This document shows, in pieces, positions 35,701 to 45,797 of a stretch of DNA of 64,000 nucleotides. The notes beneath the pieces were generated by a model. It did not search any database. It was not told where the DNA came from and saw only the letters and a list, made by a program, of their open reading frames with translations. A program made the position numbers and the translations under genes. Source of the stretch: Nakataea oryzae (taxonomy: Eukaryota; Ascomycota; Sordariomycetes; Magnaporthales; Magnaporthaceae). The DNA lies in assembly GCA_003049435.1 (NCBI GenBank), contig PYSQ01000111.1:1-64000 (forward strand), read 5' to 3'. Position 1 is the stretch's first letter, and every line of letters begins with the position of its first letter.

Positions 35701-35895
35701 TATTATTAAACCTTTTTTATTTTTTCTGATTTTTTCCATAATCTGCTTTTTAACGGGTACCCGATAGGGCCCCAAAGAACCCGTTATCCGTAGCGGGTCG
35801 ACCCGCTAAACGGGTCCCCGTTACAGATTTGGGTCGACTTTCAACCCACGACCCGTGGGTTTAATCGGGTCCCCGCTAGCGGGTAATGGCTAACC
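32797..35895 (+). mobile_element. hAT-type DNA transposon remnant, RIP-degraded
   Basis: Read through stops, plus-strand frames resemble a hAT transposase. The core around 33180-33560 has FFDKNW, ITEYTGNKT and an IMINNA segment where hAT has a catalytic Asp. A middle part is at about 33940. The C-terminal dimerisation region at about 34893-35050 starts FPYIARITRDIFSV. The right end (about 35753-35890) is crowded with CGGGT/ACCCG motifs, as in the subterminal repeats of many hAT elements. The right border abuts the gypsy pol gene. The left end is not found and may be cut by the family-2 LTR. The transposase has many stops and is dead. Confidence 0.65.
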
Positions 35896-35986
35896 TTACG
35901 CGCACTACCTGGACACGCGCTGGGTCCATCTTAAGCCCTTGGGTATTAACGATGAATCTAAGGAACTCCATTTCTTGCTGATAAAA

Positions 35987-37640
35987 CTAGCACTTTTGGG
36001 GGTTAGCGAACAACTCGAACTCGCGGAGTCGATCTAGAACGAGTTCCAAGTGGTATTTGTGTTCTTCTTCACTGTTGGAATAGATAAGGATGTCATCCAA
36101 GTAAACGATAACAAAGTCGTCCACTAGACCTCGCAGTGCTCGGTTGATGTAGCTCTGGAAGGAAGCTGGAGCATTGGTAAGGCCAAAAGGGAGTACGAGG
36201 TACTCGCAATGCCCGTACTTGGTACGGAATGCGGTCTTCCACTCGTCTCCTTCCTTAATCCGGAGGCGATAGTAGGCGTTAACAAGGTCGATCTTGGAAA
36301 AGACTTTGGCGCCATTCAAGCGATCGAACATCTTTCCAATAAGTGGGAGTGGTGCCCGGTTCTTGACAGTAATGTCGTTAAGTCCGCGATAGTCGACGCA
36401 AAGGCGTAAGGTCCCGTCTTTCTTGGGAACGAAGATAACAGGGGCACCTGCTGGTAATTAAAACTCGCGGATGATGCCTTGCTTCAGGGCTTCGGTGAGG
36501 TAGTCCTGGAGAGCTTTGGACTCGGCTGGGGAAAGGTGGTAGATATGCTTCCATGGAGGCTCTTTGCCAGGGATTAAGTCGATGGAGTGGTCGCCAATCC
36601 CATGCTTAGGAAGCATCTTTCCCTTGCGCACTGTCCGAAGGAGGCATATGGATCGCACGGCAGCAAGGCAGGATACGACGGAGACACAGCCAGGACGGGC
36701 CGGACAAGCACCGCAAGTCCGGCACGGAACGCAGGCCTCGGCTGTGCAACTCCCAATCATGCACGGAGGCGGTGCAAGGCCAGGGACAAGGCTAACCCTT
36801 GGTCCCCGCTGCCCGCGGCCTCCGTAACTGGCACTATATAGCTGGAGCGACTTTTCATGGCAAAGCCGCTCAACCTTTCTTAGACAGACGCAGCTTATAG
36901 GGAAATCCAATACAAGCTGTCTTCTCACCATATATTCGGTCCCAGGTCAACCTATGGCCTGAAGGCCACGAACACGCACATCGAATACGTCGATATAGCT
37001 TCGTATAAGGTGCTCAGGGATGCCTTTTAGGTTTGGGGGCTTGTCTGGAGGGTCGTCAAACGGGTCGTCCTCTGTGGGATAACTCGAACTGGGGTTAAAT
37101 CGCAGGGTACAGATAAGCACGCGATCATAAGGTTAAAGTTCCCTTTGGAAATGGTATGCTAAAACCTGAAAAATGCGAACACGTTTGTTAAACTGCCAAG
37201 TGCCTGCTGATGCGTCGAAGTCCATGGCTAACTCCTGCATCAAAGGCATGCCCACCAGGACAGGGGCATCCGTAAGTGTCCGGTCGATGGCAAGAAAGGG
37301 TCGAATTACTTCGACAGGTGTTCCGTTTCGGTCTCTAAGGGCTAAACGTAAGTGGTAGACCCTGTAGGATTTGACGTTTTGATCGCCTGCAGCGGCAAGA
37401 ATAAGTGAAGGATGTTAATGTTTGGGATGGGCACATGGCTTGAGCCCTAGTAATCGACAGGATGTGATAGAAACTGTATTTACTTCTGCCCAAGTATCGA
37501 AACCAACGTCGATCTTCAATCTTGGTCCGCCAGCCGGGGCGCTGACAATCCCCTTGGTGACCAGTGCGGCTGCTGTGCGCAGGTGGTCATCACAAAACAC
37601 CGGTGCGGGGATGACCGGGTTCCCCTTTAGTTTTTCTGGC
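35987..37640 (-). pseudogene. Gypsy pol (protease, reverse transcriptase) with nonsense codons and an LTR insertion
   Basis: A single frame runs from the protease (FDTWAEVNTVSI, where the usual DTGA is DTWA) through the linker into reverse transcriptase. The RT has VPKKDGTLRLCVDYRGLN, FSKIDLVNAYYRLRI, FGLTNAPASFQ and the intact catalytic box VYLDDILIYS. The frame holds stops at 37415, 37133, 36458 and 35987. It is split by the solo LTR 36632-36974; removing this plus one CGCAC copy restores the frame exactly at VFDVRKGKMLPKHG. It is therefore inactive, but young compared with the AT-rich copies. Confidence 0.9.
36632..36974. mobile_element. Solo LTR, 343 bp, inserted in gypsy pol
   Basis: It starts TGTCCGAAGG and ends CCACGAACA on the plus strand (TGT...ACA ends). 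It is flanked by the perfect 5-bp duplication CGCAC (36627-36631 and 36975-36979). Removing it with one duplication copy rejoins pol in frame and gives a linker of normal length before the DHSIDL motif. A TATA-like TATATAG lies at 36835-36841. No interior or partner LTR is present. Confidence 0.88.
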
Positions 37641-37754
37641 GCTTGTCAGCATCGCCGTTTCCTTCCACGCCCTCTTAGTCACCGGGAGTTTTGCGCTTGA
37701 GAGAGTTGACTTTGGGCTTTCATTTTCCTCTGTCGTTGTTCTTCCTGTCCAAGG

Positions 37755-39045
37755 TTAAGGTTTGGTTGCCGAGAAGCCACTCCTGCAGTCTGCCGCAAGA
37801 TGGTTCGGCTTTTCGCATTTGAGACATGCTCTCTCGTCGATTCTGCGCTGTCTCTCGGCATCGGAGAGCTCAGGCCGAGAGTTGCCTCGGTCTTGGTGTC
37901 CGCTTCGTCCATCTTGTTTGTTTCGTTCATGTCGTGGGCGGCTAGAATCAGTATTGGTGTTGCTCTTGTTGGCTTCCTTATCGTCCTTCTTGGATGGCTT
38001 GGTGGTGTCCTTCTTCTCGTCGTGTAGGGCACGAGCGCCTGCGCTAAGCGTGTCCCAAAGAATCTGAGCTGTGGAAACCAGGTCCTCTAAGGATTCGGAC
38101 TTGTGATGCATTCCTCGCGTGATCTGGACCTTGAGAGCTGGTGCCAGACGGACGACATAGCCATTGATGTCCGCGGTCTGTCCTGCCTCGCCGCATATAC
38201 GTCTGTAGCGAGCCGCAAAGACACCAGGGTCCTCGTTATTCTTCTGTACGAACTGCTGTAATTCGGTGGTGGCTCGGAGCAATGACGAGTCTCCTCGAAG
38301 TGTAGTACTGCGGAGCCATCTCATGAACTTGAGCCAATGTCGTGTCAACATGGGATGGGCCTTGCGCGACCCATTGTAGGCAGAGTTGAGGTCGCTGTTG
38401 AAGGTTCCGACGGCTGCGGCTATGCGCGACCTGGCCGTTGTAAAGGCGTTAAAGTTGGCTTCGAATACGAGGCCGAGCTTGCTTTCCCAGTTATCAAACT
38501 CCTGTACTAAGGAAGGGAGCTTAAACTCTGGCATCTTCCACATGAGCTTGTTAATGCCTCGCTCCTGTTCATAGGATGGGAAGTTGTCGTCGAGTTCCCC
38601 GTCGTCGTTGTACGTCAAGGAGCGGGGGTGTCCTCGAGACTCTTGGCGGTCGTTGAGCGGAGCAAGTGTGCTAGAATGGGAAGCTGCAGTCGGTGTCTCG
38701 TATCGTTGAGGCGTGTGTCGATTAGAAGTACGATCTGCAACCGGTCTCAGGCGATCGGGGTCGTCCGAATCGTCTGGGAGGCCGAGTGCCTCGCGGATGG
38801 CCTTGCGGTCTGCTACCGCCTTTTGGAACTGACAGAATATTGGTGGGAACATGGTCCCTCGCCACATAGTACGCAAGCTGAGAGCGAGTGTAAGATGCGA
38901 CACTCTGGAGGTTGAAAGGCGGGTAGCCCCGAGGGTTGTCGACGGTTGGCTGTATCCGTCCTGGAGGAAGGTTAAGGGCTTCGTCTCGCTCGTCCTCATG
39001 CTGGGCACGGTGGTCAATGTCGATGAGGTCCACTCCGTCCGACAT
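37755..39045 (-). pseudogene. Gypsy gag polyprotein with zinc knuckle, one frameshift
   Basis: Begins MSDGVDLIDIDHRAQ at 39045 and runs to the stop at 37755, but needs a frame change near 38830, between ...HVPTNILS and QFQKAVADRKAI.... After that the frame is open for about 355 codons. It shows a helical capsid-like core (for example FDNWESKLGLVF, FMRWLRSTTL) and a C-terminal CCHC knuckle CLKCEKPNHLAADC. The position next to the 5' LTR and upstream of protease fits gag. The ORF also extends 5' in the wrong frame to 39089, which I discount. Confidence 0.88.
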
Positions 39046-39095
39046 GGTGGGATTGCTGGGTGAACTGAAGGTCTGAGTAGAGGAAGCAACCGAAT

Positions 39096-39538
39096 TGTTA
39101 CGTGCTGGGCACTAGTAGGGGTTCTCGCGGGGAGATCTCAGAGGTTCAGGTCACTCAGCGGCCTGGAGGTGATGTGCGTGGCAATAGTGTATTCAGTGAA
39201 TGGTATCTGATGGTACAGCACTCGATAGTCAGAAAAACAAGAACGGTTGCTTGCTCTCCAGACCCCTTGACAAGGAGTCTTGCGGGCTCGGGGTATACAT
39301 GATATCGTAGTGGCCTCCGGCCACCATGCCGCGGAGCTTCCCGGAACTCTGTGGTGCGGCTTGCGTGGCGAGTACCCCGCTGCGAACCTTCCTAGAGCTT
39401 TTCATGGCGGAAGGCTGCTTGTATGTCAAATGCCGTGCCGCGATCTTCCCTGTAGCTTTGTCGTGACTGAGGGGCAGCCCGTACGCCAGGCGCCGCCATG
39501 CTGGGCATGAGGTGCCTGATGTGGCTGGGGGTGTTACA
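39096..39538 (-). repeat. Gypsy 5' LTR, 443 bp
   Basis: On the minus strand it starts TGTAACACCCCCAGCC at 39538 and ends CACGTAACA at 39096. It is followed by the leader and gag start. The partner LTR is not in the window at the truncated end, so age cannot be computed from LTR divergence. Confidence 0.9.
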
Positions 39539-41345
39539 CCGGGTGGCCGGAAGGAAAACCTTTTGCAGCCATTCTATAGCAGTACGGTTAGAAGTCCACC
39601 CGTTTTCCGTTGCGGTAAATTGCCAGCCTTGGAATTGGCTTTTATCCTTTGTAAACCACTGTCTTTGTACGTATTTTCCCTTAAAAATAACGAGGGGAAG
39701 AAGCGAGACCCTAGTGGCCGAGATGCATTCGAGAAAACTCGTCCAAACGCGAGATCCGAGCTCTTTTCTTTGCAAAAGCCGGGCCTCCGCAAGGCCTAAA
39801 ACAAGGCCGTTACCTGTCTTCCCCTCTTATAGGCCGCATTCATCCGCGTTGTACGTATTTTCCGGCTTGATCCCGGCCACTTCCGGGACCTTTAGGCGCT
39901 GCTACCACCGTTATATTACTTTCTTTGTAGCCCCTTTAAGACGGGCCGACTCTATGCGCCGGCCCTTTCCGATTCGGATCTCCGGATATCTCTTTAATGA
40001 TGGGTTTTATGGATGGGAACGTTGCAGACCCACGGCCGTGCCAGGGATCAGGGGGCCAAGACTCTACACAAGTGAAATCCCGGCCAAAGCGCCGAATCAC
40101 AGAGTTTGTGTTGGTAGACGGGGTCTTGGGGGCCAATCTGTACTGTATTAGCACCCTATGGATCGCGATGACCTAAAGTCAGATCGGGATGGGTTCCCGT
40201 AGGGAACCCAAGCTAAATACAAGTGACGGGACACAGGAACGTGACCTTCTGCCATCTTTCCTCGTTGCCTAAGACAGATCAGCCTCCAAGGCCGTGCCAG
40301 GAGGCCGTGCTGTGCCTGCAGCTCCAACAGTTTGCTTCCTGCAACGCATCTCTGCTATCCGGAAAAAGCCCGTTTTGTTCGTCCCACCCGCCTTCCCCTT
40401 ACCTACGGGCTACGGTGGAAAATGGTTCAAAATATGGTTACATACGCATGGTTGATTGGAATTGATGTTGAATTTGGTGGTGGAATATATGGGAAAATAT
40501 GGTTGTATTATTGGTCCTCTAAATAGCTTCACGCACCGGCCGGCCGCCACCCCCCTAAACATGGCTGCCGGGCGACGACCCCATGGCGAGGCGTGCCGAG
40601 GCACGTGCTAGGGCAGGGGCAGGGCTGGTGCGTTGGCTGTGCGCCCAATATGACGATGATACAACACCCGGCGCTGGTATCTTCCCCAGTAAAGCGACGT
40701 AGGATAAAAAAGCGGCTAATCCAGCGCTTTCCAAGGGCTGGTTGGGTGCCCTGCCGGCGTAAGATCTCCTCGGCAAAAAACCAGACTTCTGCATGCGTTG
40801 GAGGGAGGCCTAGGGAAGCTTGAATAAGCACCCAATTTGCTAGGGGCTTCTTGTTATGGCGCGGTGCTTCGCTTGGAGCTGCGGCGGGGCTGCACGTGAC
40901 TATCCCGCGCGCCCACAGCTATTCTAGCCCAGCGCTCCTGCCGGGCCTACGGCCCATTTAGATTCCTCCACCATCTTGAATTCTAGTTATCTTTGGGAGG
41001 TCCCTGCCGGGCCATGACACTTCTCCAGGTCCGGCCCTAACCGCTGAAAAGGCTCTTGGGATTGCCGGATAGGTAGGGCGCCTCGGAGGCGGTCTCGTAG
41101 GGTTGACCTCGGTATCCCATAGGCCCGGGCGGCAGCCCGGATTGAAACCTTCGCCTGTACGGCGGCAACTGCCTGTTCGACTTCTTGTTCTGTATACTGT
41201 TTTACTGTTATAATAGCGTTCGAATGCAGCAAAAAGGAAGGAAAACGGATCAAAATTGATGAATGGCGTAGAATTGAAGTACGCGCGACGATCAAGGCCG
41301 TAGGGCTGACAAGGTGGCCGGACAGGGGGTGCTCCGACTTGGTTG
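39539..41345 (-). mobile_element. Pogo/Fot1-type DNA transposon, degenerate transposase
   Basis: On the minus strand the transposase has an N-terminal pipsqueak helix-turn-helix (QYTEQEVEQAVAAVQ...AYGIPRSTLRDRLRG, about 41200-41060). Then come a Tc5/CENP-B-type domain (LGLPPTHAEVWFFAEEIL, GKRWISRF, 40690-40840) and the start of the DDE nuclease domain (KPENTYNADECGL at about 39850, then ENGWTSNRTAIEWLQKVFLPATR). It ends at the gypsy LTR at 39538. The copy is broken by a solo LTR (40852-41019), about 0.7 kb of foreign sequence (about 40010-40690), stops (for example after NADECGL) and the gypsy insertion. A candidate terminal inverted repeat lies at 41311-41340. Confidence 0.85.
40852..41019. 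mobile_element. Solo LTR, 168 bp, inserted in pogo transposase
   Basis: It has TGTTATGG and CCATGACA ends (plus strand) and a perfect 5-bp target duplication CTTCT (40847-40851 and 41020-41024). Removing it with one copy of the duplication rejoins the transposase frame exactly (RLGPDLEK joined to PLANWVLIQASLG), so the boundaries are firm. Confidence 0.9.
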
Positions 41346-41516
41346 AAGCTGGCTAGGGATCGGTACTGAAAGTACTGCTGGAACAAAATGACGTAGATGG
41401 TAGTTAGGGGGAAATACTGGATAGGAGAAAGGAATAGGAGAAAGGAAAGAAATAGCAGGAAAAGAAGTAAAATCGAGACTGTCCCAACTATTCTGTAGAC
41501 CAAAGTGACATGCCAC

Positions 41517-44500
41517 CTAGTTCTCGCGACGCCCCGTCGTATATTGGCCCGGCTCCCACATTCCCTCCACGAGTTGGTTGAACCCCGCGGGAAAAGCTTG
41601 CTGCGGCTGCTGCGGCTGCTGCGGTTGCTGGTCATAATACGGCTGCTGTTGCTGCGTTTGGTTGTAACCCAGCCCTTCCGCGGGTGTCGCTTGTCGCGGA
41701 GCTATCGAGTCGTTATGGGTGTACCGTGGCCCCTGGTTGGGGTCGTGAGAAGGAGCATAAGGACTGGCCGCTTGCGCGCTCGAGTTGTCCCAGGACTGCC
41801 CGCCCGGATGGAACTGGTCCGTTTGAGGAGGAGGCATGCGGCTCGCGTTGGGGTAGCCCATGCGAGGCTCAGCGCGGCCCTGGTAGCCGTGGTACTGCTC
41901 AGGCGTGGGAGGCGCCCGCTGCTGAAGCGGGACTGGTGGTGGTGCCCTTGCCGCGCTCGTGAAGGCGTTCTTCTTGTCCATGGTCGTGCCGCCGCCCAGG
42001 CCGCCGCCCAGGCCGCCGCCGCCTGCTGGGGCGGCCACGATATTGTTGTTCTCGTCGATCCAGAGGGCGCGCAGCTTGTGCTCCTTGGCGCGGCGGGCCG
42101 CGTTGGTGCCGTGCAGGCTGTTCATGTACTCGGCGAATTTGAGGTAGGCTTTTTGCACAGTCTTGAACTGGGCGAGCCCGAGGCTGACCTCGGCCGCAGG
42201 CCGCAGGACGGCCTCGTGGCTGTCGCCCTGGGCCTTAAACTCGGCCAGCGCCAGCGCCGTCTGGCACGCGTTCCGGATCTGGCGGCCGTTCCAGCGCGCC
42301 TGCGGGTGCTGGGTAAAGTGATTGGTAGCGAAGCTGCCGATGGCTATGTCGTCGATGTCGATTTTTCGCCCCTTCCTGGCGAAGCGCTCGCGGATCATAA
42401 GTATGTTGAGCTTAAACACCTGAAGCGTCTTATCTTGGTCCAGCTCCGGGTAATACAAGCTCATGTGGATGCGTGACGTAAAAGCCTCATCAAAATCGCC
42501 GACGCGGTTGGTTGTGAGGAAGAGGATGCCCGCGTAGTACTCCATGACGCGCAGGAAGACTTGTGGTTGGCCTCCAGGTCAGCGGTTGCGGATAGGAATA
42601 TTGAACAGGAAAACAGAGCAGGAAAAAGGAACAGGACAGAGGAATAGGAAAGGGGAATAGGAAAGAGGAACAAGAACCAGGAAAGGACGACTAACCTGCC
42701 ACGAGTCCGTTTCTTTTAAAGTCCAATTTGGTCCGTTCTGCGAGGAAGACATCGGCCTCATCAAGGAGGAGGATACAATCCCACCTGTTGGCCAGTGCGA
42801 AGTTGGTCTCCAGGGCCTTTTCGACCTCCTCAGCGGTGGTGCCGAGGTCACCTAGTGGTTGGAGCACATACGGATCAGGGTTAGCGACTGCTTTTTAATG
42901 GCGAGAATTGCTGTTTTCCACTTGCCACAGGTGATTTGAAACAGCGGTTTCTTGAACAGTTCCGCCACTCCTTCTGTTTAGCGATCACGATTAGCATGGA
43001 GAGCGTCGAGTAGAGGGGCTGGGGGTGCCCTAGACATTATAGGAAAGAGGAGTAGGAAAGAGGGCCAGTACGAACCAGCAGTGGATGTCTTGCCAACTCC
43101 GGGGGCGCCGTGGAGCAGCAGAATCAGGCCATTTCCTTTTCCTTTGACTATGTCAAACTCCTCCCTCTGACCCCCCCTCGACTGCTTGTCCCGGAAGTGC
43201 TGGGCAATGAGCCCTAGGATCAAGGGACGATGACCCTCCTCGAGGACGAGCCGGTCAAAAGGCGTCGTGCCTTTCTTCTCCTCTGCCCCGCCCTCCTGGT
43301 CCTTGACCTTTTCAGCCGTCGTGGCATAAACGTCGGTCAGGTGCGAGAGATCGAGTCTGGCTGAGAGATGCTGGCCGCGTCAGTATAGTACAAAAAACGG
43401 TGGGGGCTCGGAAGTTTACTTGCCCCATTTGCGGCTGCGCAGGACGAAGCCAAAAACGCGATATGACATGATGACGAGTTCGTCTTCGGACACGAGACTC
43501 CTACCACTGACGGTGTGCAGTTCCTTCAAAGGCCGCGGGATGATGGCGATCGATGGCTGCTCGTTCACGTCGCCCTCTTCGGGCAGGAGGCCATTCACAT
43601 ATTCATCCCTCTGTCTCTTGTCCAGATCATTATCGTCATACACGTGGTCATACCGACAGCATTCCCCGTCACAGTTGCCGTCTCGTTCGTCGTCGGTGCC
43701 ATCCTCAGACCCTTCCTGAGCCCGGACGTTCCCGATCATCGTGCTCAACTCGGGCTTCCATAGCTTTTGCGCCGGGTCTTCAACCGAAAAGGCCGTTTCA
43801 AAATCGACCACCACCTGGCTCTCCACCTCGTCGCGCGACCCGAGTGTCGGACCAGCGTAGTACATGTGCTTCACGCCGGCGACCTGGAGGAACTTGGCGC
43901 CCCGGTGTACGAGTCTCTGACGGGATCTCTGGTTGGCTGGGAAGGCCTCGAGCTCCCTCCATTCCGAATCGTTAAAGTCGGCCCTTCTAACCGGGTGGAA
44001 ATGGAGGGGGTAAACCTCCAAAGAGGTCACATCCACCTCGCCGTTGAACTTTTTAAACTCAAAAACTTTGGGGACAGGCCCCAGGTTCTTGCCGTCAAAG
44101 TCGATGTAGACGCACGTTATGCTGAACGGTGGTGTCTTCTTGCTCTGCTCCGGGCCGCTGTACCACCTTTCCCAGGAGGGAGCCACGCGGTGTTTGGCGC
44201 TGGCAACGTGGATGACCCGGTATGCCTGCTTGCCGTCGCTGCCCGTAACATCCATCCCAGGCCTAAAAAGGTGCCAGAGATCCGAGAAAAACACCTTGCG
44301 ACAGTCGGGGCTTTTGAGATACGCTTGCTTGGCTGATATCTCCGAGTCCACGAAGCTCAAGAGACACTTCAAGTGTTCCAGCGCCATCGGCGACTTGGTC
44401 ACCACGTCGTCACCGTCGGAGTCCGAGTCCGAGTCAGAGGACGAGTCGCTGGCTTCCTCCAGACCCGACCCCTGGCCAGACTGCAAAGGAGTAGAAACGT

Positions 44501-45797
44501 CCTTCTGCGAAACCGCTTCTGAGTCATCCGCGGCACTGAGAACGTCCTTGTCCGTTTCGGGCACGGCCTCGAGCCTCTTCTCCAATTCCGTGCACCAGTC
44601 TCGTAGCGCTCGCTCAGAATAAGTTAGCGCCTTAAAGGGCCTGATGAAGACGGAAACTTTCGTGATGTACTCCTTTTTCATGATTTTAGCGAGGATTTTC
44701 ATAAGAGGCTCGGAGTGAATCCGGATTCTTTCGGGAAGCTGCGGCTGTCCAGGTAGCATGGAGGCGGATGGTTTGGAGTCCGGGGCGATGTCCTGTTTGC
44801 GGACCCGATCCGAGAAGCCGAACCGGCGGCGAGAGGTACCAAAGGTGTCTTTGATGTTGGGCTCGCCCAGTAAAATGTCAACGACAAATGAATCCTTCTC
44901 CTCCACTAGGAGGATCATCTGTCTAAAGGCGGGCCAGTTTACCCGGTTGAGCTGAGGCTGGGCACATTCGGGGGGCGGCGGTCCCGCATTCTCAGGCTTC
45001 CCGTCTCCCTCGAGCGGCTTGTTTACCGCGGGAGTTTCTGTTGTTTTTGGTTCGGGGTGATCCCGCGCCTTGGCCGCCTCAACCTTTTCTCTCCTGCGGC
45101 GGTCCATTTCCTCGACCAAATAGATGCGGTCCATCTCCCACTCAAAGTTCTTGCGGAGCCGATCGCGACGGCTGCCGTAGTCGATGATTTCGTCGAATTC
45201 ATCGGACGCGTCGGCGCCGACCTGCCCTTGGCCGTTTGCCACCTCGTCGAAAAGTTGGATAAAACCTGGCCGCTGGAATTCACGATCCTGGTACAGTTTG
45301 AACTTGAAATCGACCGCAGGATGTGGCCCCTGTCCATGCGCCATGTATTGGCGGCTGTAGATGTCACGGTAACCCCATTCGCCCGGGCCGACCGCACGCT
45401 CCCATTCCTTCCGATGCTTTTTAAGACAGGCTTCCATGCGTTGATATTGTTCCAGCTCGTCCATTCCCTGTGTGTCCGATACTTTTCCCTCGACAGCTGC
45501 CGAACCACCCTGGGCTTTTCGTTCGAGCTCAAGAAGCTTCATCTTCAAAGCCTGGATCTCATCGGCGAAGCCACCATCACCGTGCGCCACAGGCTTCTGG
45601 CCATCTCCGGCCGGAATGTCAGACGCGTCGGCAGCTTCTGCTCGGCGGCTGTCCTCGCTGTTTTGGCCCGAGGTCGACGGGGACAGAGTCGCGTCGGCCG
45701 GCGTCGAGTCGACCGTGTTGGGCTCGTCCGTTGGTGAGCTGGAGTCCATGCACGCCATTGCTGCAGTCCTAGTCTCGACGTGATCGCAGGCCGGCAC
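41517..45797 (-). CDS. AAA ATPase with N-terminal DUF7025-like region
   Basis: Five exons: 43420-45797, 43076-43356, 42926-42973, 42696-42851 and 41517-42559, giving about 1301 residues. Intron 3 (42852-42925) is GC-AG (TGTG|GCAAGT); the others are GT-AG. The first exon holds a disordered N-terminus, a coiled-coil-like segment, an acidic Ser/Asp run and the DUF7025-like domain (about 495-640, VYIDFDGKNLGPVPKVFEF). It ends in the typical SYRVFGFVLRSRKW linker. The ATPase domain follows: Walker A GAPGVGKTST (about 876-885), Walker B ILLLDEADVF (about 929-938) and the sensor/arginine-finger part TTNRVGDFDEAFTSRIH. The last 150 residues are Pro/Gln-rich. The catalytic residues are all present. 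Fungal paralogues are numerous and their role is not established; remodelling of a protein partner is the general AAA function. It is divergent from the gene at 46636. Confidence 0.9.

Larger units (their letters stand above)
35896..39538 (-). mobile_element. Ty3/gypsy retrotransposon, 5' part, low mutation load
   Basis: In contrast to its left neighbours this element has balanced base composition. On the minus strand it has the 5' LTR (39096-39538), gag (37755-39045), protease (37415-37600) and reverse transcriptase. It stops in the RNase H-proximal part of RT where the hAT end begins (about 35896), so integrase and the 3' LTR are missing from this position. A 343-bp solo LTR interrupts pol. 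The element is inserted in a pogo-type transposase gene (flank at 39539). Confidence 0.9.

Noticed and set aside
36642..36960. Insertion with GAAGG or TATGG duplications and AGGC...GCCT ends in gypsy pol
   Set aside because: Both give longer, unnatural pol linkers and no TG...CA ends. The CGCAC duplication with a TGT...ACA element fits better and restores a normal spacer.
41505..42476. Long plus-strand open frame (323 codons)
   Set aside because: Antisense shadow of the AAA ATPase exon 5, without motifs and with Arg/Leu-rich composition.
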